Below, piece after piece: positions 57,022-63,937 of a DNA stretch of 64,000 bases; position 1 is the stretch's first letter; every line of letters starts with the position of its first letter. The position numbers and the translations under genes were made by a program. The stretch covers positions 1-64,000 of the forward strand of contig JAKSDI010000146.1 of assembly GCA_022360175.1 (NCBI GenBank), given 5' to 3'. The notes beneath the pieces are model-generated. The model was not told the origin of the DNA and made no database searches. It saw nothing but the letters and a program-made list of their open reading frames with translations. Origin of the DNA: Chitinophagales bacterium (GTDB lineage Bacteria > Bacteroidota > Bacteroidia > Chitinophagales > Saprospiraceae).

Positions 57022-57636
57022 ACAAGTGTTAATTACTGTTTTATTTGGCAGCTAAATCAATTTAGTGATTGAAAATACGGCATGTTCCTAAATGGATAGG
57101 GATAAATTTGCCTTTCATGTCTTTATATGACAAAATAAGCGTATTTTTTACTCTTAAAAGAAAATTACTGGTGAGAATTTTTTTTAATGGTTTTTCACTC
57201 TTTGTATATATACTCCCATTTTATTCCTTATTATTTACTTTTAATAACCATATGGCTATGTATCGTGTAGCACGATTTTGAGTAGTGAGTTGTAGCTCTG
57301 ATATAGCTACATAGGTTTGCTATGATGAACAGAATGGAATATAAACTTCATAATTTTTAGATAACAAAAATAAGCGTATTCATAGTGTTAAGAAATTAGA
57401 TAAAATGTTAAAAATTAATAGTATGACTTGCATGTATGTGTAATTGCTATTAACTTTAGTCCATTAAAATTAAAACGACTTCATAGCGCTCGTTCTAATT
57501 TCTAAAATGACAACACCTTATTTTGTTTTAATTATGCTAATATGAATTATTAGCATCTGGAATGTAATTCAATGTCTTTATGAAATACACTTTCATAAAG
57601 ACATGAAATTATTATTGCGTTTATCTCTTTAATGAA
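57022..57636. other. AT-rich noncoding region at island border
   Basis: No gene with support. It marks the transition from housekeeping sequence to the accessory island and is AT-rich throughout. Near its end is a perfect 14-bp stem (57572-57585 with 57591-57604). Confidence 0.5.
57572..57604. promoter_or_regulatory. Perfect hairpin/operator before C39 gene remnant
   Basis: ATGTCTTTATGAAA and TTTCATAAAGACAT are perfectly complementary with a 5-bp centre (TACAC). It ends 32 bp before the ATG at 57637. It could be a two-fold operator site for a regulator such as the HTH protein downstream, or an RNA hairpin. Confidence 0.5.
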
Positions 57637-58059
57637 ATGGTAAAAACGAAAAAATTTCCGCTCTTTCGACAATTAGATGCAATGGATTGTGGCCCGAGTT
57701 GCCTTCGCATGATTGCCAAACACTATGGCAAAACATACACTTTGCAATATTTGCGAGAGCTGTCCTATATAGATAGAGAAGGAGTAAGCCTCAAGGGCAT
57801 TAGCGAAGCTGCAGGGAAGTTAGGACTTCAGTCTGTAGCCGTAAAGATACCTTATAACAATGTAAAAGAACAACCAGCTTTATTAGCAGCACAGCATATT
57901 CTAGGACAGTTAAATGTCCTACTTTGGCAATTAGTTGGTTTTGTGTGTAGTGCTCAAGATATTCAAATCAGCCTTGAACACCATAGAGAGATATGCGAAC
58001 AACCTAGATTATCACGACAGGCTATAGCATTCTGTAGCATATTTTACAACAATTCTTGA
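57637..58059 (+). pseudogene. Truncated C39 bacteriocin-processing peptidase
   Basis: 140 codons. The first about 80 residues are the start of a C39 peptidase as found on peptide-exporting ABC transporters: FRQLDAMDCGPSCLRMIAKHYG with catalytic C18 and a LSYIDREGVSLKGISEAAGKLG helix. After KIPYNNVKEQ the sequence stops resembling the family: the expected PCIxHWxxxHFVV histidine motif is missing, and no transmembrane or ATPase part follows. So the gene is cut at about 57885 and fused to unrelated sequence. C39 domains cleave double-glycine leaders; a GG peptide lies 750 bp downstream. Confidence 0.75.
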
Positions 58060-58064
58060 TAATA

Positions 58065-58141
58065 GGTTAAATCAGTTGGCCTTTCCTAATTTCCAGGGTT
58101 GTGGAAAACTGTACCGTATTATTCGATCAACTGATTTGACC
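58065..58141. repeat. Inverted repeat after C39 remnant
   Basis: GGTTAAATCAGTTG (58065-58078) and CAACTGATTTGACC (58128-58141) are complementary at 13 of 14 positions with a 49-bp spacer. Its position straight after the broken C39 frame suggests a rearrangement footprint or small mobile element end, though it could also be an RNA structure upstream of the HTH gene. Confidence 0.5.
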
Positions 58142-58178
58142 CACCACAGAATTTCTAAACGTTCTCAAAATAATTGAT

Positions 58179-58454
58179 ATGATGAAGTTAATCCAACAAC
58201 TCCAGCAACTGGAGCGACTAGATGCACTCATTCGCCGCAAATCCACTGGCTCTCCTAAAGAATTAGCACGCAAGTTTTCTGTAAGTGAAAGAACTGTCTA
58301 CAACTTATTAGAAGCACTCCGACAAATGGGGGCTGAAATTGAATATTGTCATACTCGTTGTAGTTATTATTATACAATCCAAATTAAATTTGGATATGGA
58401 TTTGTTAGCGATTCTTCTAAAAGCCTAAAGATTAAAAGAGGTGATTTATTTTAG
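58179..58454 (+). CDS. Small HTH DNA-binding regulator
   Basis: 91 residues. A single HTH_11-like winged helix: LERLDALIRRKSTGSPKELA then FSVSERTVYNLLEALRQMGA, followed by EIEYCHTRCSYYYTIQI. Proteins of this size and form are common in Bacteroidota beside small secreted or RiPP-precursor genes. Here it lies between the C39 remnant and the GG-leader peptide, so it probably controls one or both. Confidence 0.8.
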   Translation: MMKLIQQLQQLERLDALIRRKSTGSPKELARKFSVSERTVYNLLEALRQMGAEIEYCHTRCSYYYTIQIKFGYGFVSDSSKSLKIKRGDLF

Positions 58455-58545
58455 GTGATTTTCTTGTACTGCAAAATATTTGCAGTTGAGGTCTGCATCT
58501 TTACTCTATAATTATAAGAAGGGGGCTAAAAACCTTAGAATAGAA

Positions 58546-58724
58546 TAAGTAAGAAGCTGTTGGGATTTTACCCTTCCTACAGACCGTCTGGTCGGGCTGC
58601 TCTCGTCAAATTTTGCGTTGTGCTGCGTTGTTTTTTTTGCCGGATTGCTCAATCCGACTGCAAAAAACGTTTTGCTCTGCACAAAATTTGCTTGCGTTCG
58701 TTCCAAAAGGAAAATCCCAATAGC
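58546..58724. repeat. Long imperfect palindrome B (relative of A)
   Basis: GCTGTTGGGATTTT (58556-58569) is complementary to 58711-58724 at 13 of 14 positions; inside, CAAATTTTGCGTTGTGC faces GCTCTGCACAAAATTTG and the centre folds on GGATTGCTCAATCC. The left flank 58546-58558 equals, on the other strand, 217-229 beside palindrome A. Frames through it on both strands are shadows. Confidence 0.65.
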
Positions 58725-58760
58725 CTCCAATTTAATTTTAAATGTGACTATTCAGCTTTG

Positions 58761-58788
58761 TTGAACGGTTACATCTATTCTATATTTT
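58761..58788 (+). promoter_or_regulatory. Putative promoter of GG-leader peptide gene
   Basis: TTG at 58761-58763, 17 bp spacing, TATATTTT at 58781-58788: one base off the Bacteroidota TTG-N17-19-TAnnTTTG pattern. It lies 22 bp before the peptide ATG, giving a very short leader. Confidence 0.4.
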
Positions 58789-58810
58789 TTCAACTTAAAT
58801 TTTTTTTCTT

Positions 58811-58948
58811 ATGAAGAATGGTAAAAGAAAGCTTAAAAAGCTGGTAAAAGACTCTTCAATTGTAATTAAACACGAGAGTCAAAAACAAATCAAAGGTGGT
58901 GCGGCAACGGGAGTAAATATCATAATAGAAAGAGACCTCTGTTGGTAA
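58811..58948 (+). CDS. Double-glycine leader peptide, candidate RiPP precursor
   Basis: 45 residues. The first 30 form a basic, helical leader (MKNGKRKLKKLVKDSSIVIK, then HESQKQIKGG) ending in a classic double-glycine cleavage site at G29-G30. The remaining core, AATGVNIIIERDLCW, has a single Cys and a C-terminal Trp. Bacteroidota natural-product precursors share this GG-type layout. Context supports it: C39 peptidase remnant and HTH regulator upstream, an attenuator-like hairpin just after the stop, and enzyme genes downstream. No family match can be claimed; it is a candidate. Confidence 0.72.
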   Translation: MKNGKRKLKKLVKDSSIVIKHESQKQIKGGAATGVNIIIERDLCW

Positions 58949-58957
58949 TTACCGTAA

Positions 58958-58990
58958 AGGAACCACTTTGATATTATCGGGGTGGTTCCT
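58958..58990 (+). terminator. Attenuator-like hairpin after precursor gene
   Basis: A perfect 9-bp stem AGGAACCAC/GTGGTTCCT with a 15-nt loop starts 10 bp after the peptide stop. Only a weak T-rich stretch follows, so it may act as partial terminator, which would make the peptide more abundant than the downstream enzymes. Confidence 0.55.
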
Positions 58991-59059
58991 ACCTACTATT
59001 TATTGTTTTGGGCAGCTTCTTTAGGCAAGAAGTACAGAATAAAAGAAAGCTCTAGATAA

Positions 59060-60970
59060 ATGGAAAAAGTATTTATATGTCATACTAATGATCCGTTTCA
59101 CCAATTTAATGGGAAGCCTGTTTGGGGAACAAATAGGATTAAGGTTATCGAAGGAATCAAAAAAATTGCGACTCAGTTTGACCTTGAGGTAGAAAGCATT
59201 CAGGAAAAGGATACAGTTGTTGTTGATAAATTAACTGGAGAAGGGGTTGTTTGCTGCATGGATGCAGAAATCATTAAAGAAGCAAGAGTCTATGCTTTTT
59301 TAACCAATCGCCAATTTAAGTTTGTGAAGAATATTACAGAGCTAATAAATGTGCCAAATCTGGAAATTTTGGTCTCTTTACTTAAAGATATAGATTTAGC
59401 ATTAGTGAAAGCATTGTATGAAAGGTCTAGTGTTTGTGAATTTGCTCCTGGGATAATTTTTGGTTATAATAAAAAGGAGTTGGATGCTAATGTTTTCATT
59501 AAAGCAGTTGCTTTATATGGTCATGCAGTTGAAAGCGTTCAAAGATTTGACTTTTTCGCTTCTCTCCTTTTTGATAAACAAGAAAAAGGAAAACATATAA
59601 TTGGGGGGCAACTTTTGGAATTAGATTGCTTAAAAGCTCTTTTAAGTGAAAAAAAAGATTTACTTGTTATAAAGTCTCATTCAGATGGTATTGATGGAAG
59701 ACTTGGAAAAGGCATTTTATGCCCACTGAACGAAACGTATTATGAGGAAGCCACCGGTCATTCGGTAAATTTAAAAGAAGTACCTACTTGTGTGGCTTCA
59801 GCTTATTGTCACCGCCTTCAATGCTCATTAGAAGAAGTTAAGGCTAACCCTAGACTGATTTCCCCTTTAAATATTTCTGCAAGAATTTTATTTTACAATA
59901 CCTGCTTTGGTATTCCAGTTAATTCAAAACTTGTTGCATTAAAGTGGGGCTATGCTAGAGAACTTTTTAATAACCCAAACATAGGTGTTTTAATAACTAC
60001 TTGGAAACCAATTGCTCCAAATGATTCTTATGTGTTACAAGTAGCTCATGAACTTGAAAAAGGAGAACCAGTTGGGCAGGTGGTTGCTCAGTTCAACCAA
60101 CGAAAAGATAAAACTAATTCAAATACGATTTATGGAATTTTTGGTGATCCCTTGATAAAGCTTCAATTTAAACAAAAAAGTGAAGACTTTAATTTCCCGC
60201 TATTTCATAACTATACTGATAATAAACAGGATAATACTAAGGTCAAATTGTGGCACAATAGACTTTCGTTTTGGGATGCTTTCTTTAAAATACAATTGCT
60301 AAAACGAGAGAAACAGTATTTACATGAAGGCGGCATGGATGATACATTATACGAAAAGGCTTCAGATTGCTTAAGCCAAATTCAGGATTGTAATTTAAAG
60401 TTACTTCTAGGGGAAAAGCTTAGTGAAACCATCATCATGTCTTTACAAATTCAAATCATAGATTATATTTTTCATCTTGGTCCACAACCTTATCGAGATT
60501 GGTGTAATCTTTGTTCTCATCGTTTGCTATTACCAGAGGAATCAAATTGTAATTATTGCCAATCAGATATAGAAATTTTTGAATTCAGATTCAGAAATGA
60601 TGATATCTATTTACCAAGATATGTGCACATCTGTCCTGTGTGTGGTATTTCGGCTGATCGATCATTCCATATGAAAAATGAATTTTCTATGTTTTTTCCA
60701 GGAGAAAGCAAGATTGAAATTCATGGATTGGACCGTCTTGAAACCTCTAAAAATGCAGCGATCATGTTGCAATATCCCAATAAAGAAAATAATCAATGCT
60801 GGATTATTGATGATGAATTGAGTCCAATAGAAGTTTTTGAAATTACTGACTCGATTTTTGATAAAGGATCAGTATACTGTTCGCTTATCACATTAGATAA
60901 TTTTGAATTAAACATCACAGGCATACCAATTAGGGCAGAATATTTCAGAAGAGATATCAATCAAAATTAA
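59060..60970 (+). CDS. Putative caspase/CHAT-like cysteine peptidase with zinc ribbons
   Basis: 636 residues, no signal peptide; family not recognised with certainty. The middle (about 195-370) has a clan CD layout: a strand ending LLVIKSHSDG with H207, then a strand RILFYNTCFG with C282, the TTWKPIAPNDSYVLQVAHEL helix, and IYGIFGDPLIKL, a phrase often closing CHAT/gingipain-type domains. Residues 480-530 hold CxxC-x11-CxxC (C482, C485, C497, C500) and a further CPVC (C525, C528), i.e. zinc-ribbon-like knuckles. It begins 111 bp after the GG peptide. A leader-cleaving or modifying role is inferred from position. Confidence 0.65.
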   Translation: MEKVFICHTNDPFHQFNGKPVWGTNRIKVIEGIKKIATQFDLEVESIQEKDTVVVDKLTGEGVVCCMDAEIIKEARVYAFLTNRQFKFVKNITELINVPNLEILVSLLKDIDLALVKALYERSSVCEFAPGIIFGYNKKELDANVFIKAVALYGHAVESVQRFDFFASLLFDKQEKGKHIIGGQLLELDCLKALLSEKKDLLVIKSHSDGIDGRLGKGILCPLNETYYEEATGHSVNLKEVPTCVASAYCHRLQCSLEEVKANPRLISPLNISARILFYNTCFGIPVNSKLVALKWGYARELFNNPNIGVLITTWKPIAPNDSYVLQVAHELEKGEPVGQVVAQFNQRKDKTNSNTIYGIFGDPLIKLQFKQKSEDFNFPLFHNYTDNKQDNTKVKLWHNRLSFWDAFFKIQLLKREKQYLHEGGMDDTLYEKASDCLSQIQDCNLKLLLGEKLSETIIMSLQIQIIDYIFHLGPQPYRDWCNLCSHRLLLPEESNCNYCQSDIEIFEFRFRNDDIYLPRYVHICPVCGISADRSFHMKNEFSMFFPGESKIEIHGLDRLETSKNAAIMLQYPNKENNQCWIIDDELSPIEVFEITDSIFDKGSVYCSLITLDNFELNITGIPIRAEYFRRDINQN

Positions 60971-61002
60971 TTCAACTCTCTTTTGAATGTAAGAGGAAAA
61001 GA

Positions 61003-61134
61003 CTTTGGAAACTTTCAAGACTGCTTCCAAAGCACACGTCATAGGGGAGAGAGTCAAAGTTTGTAATGACTACTATAAAAACTCTATCTAGGTTTTAATC
61101 ACAATAAGTAAAAAGGCATTCCTAATGTGCCTTT
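61003..61134. other. Two small hairpins in the spacer before the Dcd-like genes
   Basis: CTTTGGAA (61003-61010) pairs with TTCCAAAG (61025-61032), and AAAGGCA (61112-61118) pairs with TGCCTTT allowing one bulged base (to 61134). Neither has a U-run. They lie in the 253-bp gap between the peptidase-like gene and 61224 and may mark a terminator/promoter border. Confidence 0.35.
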
Positions 61135-61223
61135 GAAAAACATTACTACTGCTGTGTTAACTGAATGCAAGATATAGATAACTGGACGCTTATTATTCAA
61201 TAATGTTTATAATATTAATTTGA

Positions 61224-61739
61224 ATGATCTTAACCAAATCGGAAATAGCAAAAAATATTGACAATGGCAAAATAAAGATAACACCTTTTTGCCCTCGCCA
61301 ACTTTCCACTAATTCTTATGATCTTAGATTAGGGGAAACTATTATTAGGTATAAAGAAGAAATTATTAACCCAAAAGAAGAACCTGATTTCAATAAGATT
61401 CTATTGAAAGAAGAAGGACTTCAATTGGACGCTGGAGAATTCATTTTAGGTCATTCTGACGAAAAAGTAGGAAGTGATCACTTTGTTCCAATACTGCATG
61501 GGAAATCAAACACTGCACGGTTAGGATTATTTGTACATGTAACGGCTGATCTAATAGACATTGGATATTTTGGAAATTTTACTTTTCAGCTTTATGCCAC
61601 TACCCCCATTCGTATTTTTCCTAATATGCTCATCGCACAAGTAAGCTTTTGGGTTCCTTTAGGAGATATTGAATTATATCAAGGGAAATATCAGTATAGC
61701 AATGGGCCTCAAACGTCAAAAATATATAAAGACTTCTAA
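61224..61739 (+). CDS. dCTP-deaminase-fold protein 1, catalytic Glu replaced
   Basis: 171 residues. Dcd/dUTPase fold with STNSYDLRLG (about 28-37), HGKSNTARLGLFVHVTAD (92-109; Dcd has GRSSLARLGLMVHVTA) and FPNMLIAQVSFW (about 132-143). The catalytic Glu of dCTP deaminase (E138 in E. coli, LEFY) aligns with Q122 (FQLY), so deaminase activity is unlikely unless another residue helps. Nucleotide binding may persist. Two bases separate its stop codon from the next gene's start, and the two proteins are paralogs, so they probably form mixed trimers or act together. Confidence 0.85.
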   Translation: MILTKSEIAKNIDNGKIKITPFCPRQLSTNSYDLRLGETIIRYKEEIINPKEEPDFNKILLKEEGLQLDAGEFILGHSDEKVGSDHFVPILHGKSNTARLGLFVHVTADLIDIGYFGNFTFQLYATTPIRIFPNMLIAQVSFWVPLGDIELYQGKYQYSNGPQTSKIYKDF

Positions 61740-61741
61740 TT

Positions 61742-62239
61742 ATGGTACTAACGAAGCATTATATCTTAAAAGAAGTTCGCCATAACAAAATTACTATTCA
61801 TCCTTTTAATGAGGCGCAACTAAACCCTAATAGCTATAATTACCGACTGGGCAAATCTCTAAAAGAACTTGTAGGCTACAACAAGGAGGGAGATAAGCCT
61901 ATATATAAGAATATTGAAATTCCGGAAGAAGGCTATACTTTGAAAGCTAAAACTTTGTATTTGGGAAATACATATGAGTGTATTGGAAGTACTGATTATA
62001 TGATTTCTCTAATAGGAAGGAGTTCTATTGGGAGATTAGGACTCTTTCTACAGGTTTCTGCCAATGTAGGTCATACAGGTACTATTCATCATTGGACTTT
62101 AGAGCTCTTTCCTACACAAGATGTTCTTGTATACCCAAAAATGATAGTAGGGCAGGTCTCTTTTTGGAAAAATTCAGGGCATATAAGTCTCTATAAAGGT
62201 TACTTCGGAAATTTCAATGAGCCCACTCCGCCGAAATAA
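61742..62239 (+). CDS. dCTP-deaminase-fold protein 2
   Basis: 165 residues, paralog of the preceding protein: NPNSYNYRLG, IGRSSIGRLGLFLQVSAN (91-108) and YPKMIVGQVSFW. The catalytic Glu is kept at E121 (TLELF), but the segment before it is HTGTIHHW rather than the HRIDPGWSG of true deaminases, so its chemistry may differ. Dcd relatives in gene clusters outside pyrimidine synthesis include antiphage dCTP deaminases and enzymes of nucleoside-type metabolites. It precedes the carbamoyltransferase by 21 bp, so 61224-63934 is one operon. Confidence 0.85.
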   Translation: MVLTKHYILKEVRHNKITIHPFNEAQLNPNSYNYRLGKSLKELVGYNKEGDKPIYKNIEIPEEGYTLKAKTLYLGNTYECIGSTDYMISLIGRSSIGRLGLFLQVSANVGHTGTIHHWTLELFPTQDVLVYPKMIVGQVSFWKNSGHISLYKGYFGNFNEPTPPK

Positions 62240-62260
62240 GTTTCACATTAATGTAATAAA

Positions 62261-63934
62261 ATGATAAAAAGAAAACAATACATACTCGCAGTCAATTGCC
62301 CCCTTTTCGATGGCAACTATACTTTTGACGGTAATGCCTGCCTGTTTGAAAATGGGAGGTTAAAATTGGCTATTGTGGAGGAACGAATTTCGCGAAAAAA
62401 ATATGATGGTAACTTCAAAGAAAGCATAAACTATCTGTTACATAATGAAGGAATTTCCTCTTCTGACCTTGATAAGGTTATCATTGCTAGTTTTGCAAAA
62501 CCTATAGAAAATAATGAAAACTATGTTCAACCCATAAAAGATGATCTTAAAAAATTATTAGGAGTAAAGGAAAATGATATAGAATTTGTGAATTCACATC
62601 ATGAAACTCATGCATTATATGCAGTCGCACAATCAGGTTTTGAAGAATGTTTAGTGTGCGTAGTAGATAATTTGGGCAGTAATTTAAGCATGCAATCACA
62701 AGATGTTTACAACCTTAAAATCAATTCCTTCGAACAAACATCTCTATACCAATTCTCAAATAATGAACTTACTTTGCTCAACAGAATGCATGATACCCCT
62801 CAGGCAGTTGGTTTTGGAAGACTTTTCAGCATAGTAACACGATATATCGGTTTTTCCAGTTATCACAATGCAGGAAAAACGATGGGTATGTCTTCTTATT
62901 GTAAATTGGGCGATTCATATGCCATTGCAGATAAGGCCAAAAAAATGACATACTGCTTTTTTGCGGATGATGGTCTTAAAGATTTAAGCGAATACTTCGA
63001 CAATACTATACCTCCGCCCATAGAAATCTCTTTTAACGATAAGGCCAGGCTTGCCAAGTGGGTTCAGAATTATTATCAAGAAAGTATTACAAAATTCATA
63101 GAAAAACATGTAGCGGACACCAATATTGAAAATATTTGTATAGTAGGAGGGGTCGCCTTGAATTCTGTTGCAAACACCCACATTCAAAGAGCATTAGATC
63201 TTAATGTTTTTATTCCATCCTCTCCAGGCGATAGTGGCATCTCCATAGGAGCAGGGGTGCACTATCTATTAAATAAAACAAATACAATGCCAATTGTAAC
63301 AAAAAGCCCCTATTTGGGAAAGAGGTATTCTGCCACGGAGATTGAAAAAGCTCTATTACCTTTTGAAGATATTTTAAATTGGGAATTATATGAACATGAT
63401 CTAGCAAAAGATGCAGCCGAAAAACTGAAGAAAGAAGAAGTGATTTTTTGGTTTCAAGGAAGAAGTGAATTTGGGCCGCGTGCTTTAGGAAACAGGAGCA
63501 TCTTGGCATCTCCTAAAAACAATTGGATGAAAGATATTGTAAATCATTTAGTCAAAAATAGAGAATGGTTTCGACCTTTTGCTCCTTCCATTTTGATAGA
63601 AAAGACAGCCGACTTTTTTAAAACCGACCAGCCTTCTCCTTATATGATGAAAATTGCAGAGGTAAAAGAAGTGGCATATCGTACTTTCCCTGCTTGCATT
63701 CATGTTGATGGAACCAGTCGTTATCATACCGTTTCTGAAGCAATGAATCAGAAATTCCATCATTTAATAAACACTTTTTATGAGATGACTAACATTCCAG
63801 TAGTACTGAATACTAGTTTTAACCTGGCTGGAATGCCAATTGTAGAAAAACCTGAAGATGCCATTCAGTGCTTTCTGAAATCGCCTTATATCAACTATTT
63901 ATATATTGATAATTTTATCGTGACAAAAGCCTGA
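62261..63934 (+). CDS. NodU/TobZ/CmcH-type O-carbamoyltransferase
   Basis: 557 residues, full length for the family. The N-terminal Kae1-like domain has SHHETHALYA (H113, H114, H117, metal site), LVCVVDNLGSN and the CIVGGVALNSVAN phosphate-binding loop; the C-terminal YrdC-like domain has WFQGRSEFGPRALGNRSILA and VVLNTSFNLAGMPIVEKPEDA. Members use carbamoyl phosphate and ATP to make carbamoyl-adenylate and transfer it to a hydroxyl (tobramycin, cephamycin, Nod factor). The acceptor here is unknown; a modified nucleoside or peptide is possible given the neighbours. Another gene starts right after. Confidence 0.93.
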   Translation: MIKRKQYILAVNCPLFDGNYTFDGNACLFENGRLKLAIVEERISRKKYDGNFKESINYLLHNEGISSSDLDKVIIASFAKPIENNENYVQPIKDDLKKLLGVKENDIEFVNSHHETHALYAVAQSGFEECLVCVVDNLGSNLSMQSQDVYNLKINSFEQTSLYQFSNNELTLLNRMHDTPQAVGFGRLFSIVTRYIGFSSYHNAGKTMGMSSYCKLGDSYAIADKAKKMTYCFFADDGLKDLSEYFDNTIPPPIEISFNDKARLAKWVQNYYQESITKFIEKHVADTNIENICIVGGVALNSVANTHIQRALDLNVFIPSSPGDSGISIGAGVHYLLNKTNTMPIVTKSPYLGKRYSATEIEKALLPFEDILNWELYEHDLAKDAAEKLKKEEVIFWFQGRSEFGPRALGNRSILASPKNNWMKDIVNHLVKNREWFRPFAPSILIEKTADFFKTDQPSPYMMKIAEVKEVAYRTFPACIHVDGTSRYHTVSEAMNQKFHHLINTFYEMTNIPVVLNTSFNLAGMPIVEKPEDAIQCFLKSPYINYLYIDNFIVTKA

Positions 63935-63937
63935 TCT

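Larger units (their letters stand above)
58455..58810. other. Noncoding region with palindrome B and peptide promoter
   Basis: No gene. Palindrome B fills 58546-58724; the promoter of the peptide gene follows. Confidence 0.5.

Noticed and set aside
57069-57281. 70-codon frame in the AT-rich region before the island
   Set aside because: Hydrophobic, low-complexity translation of AT-rich DNA without start context or homology.
58512-58814. Frames of 72 and 84 codons on both strands
   Set aside because: They overlap palindrome B and are mirror shadows of it.
61224-61739. Housekeeping dCTP deaminase
   Set aside because: The catalytic Glu position holds Gln and the gene is embedded in an accessory operon with a paralog.
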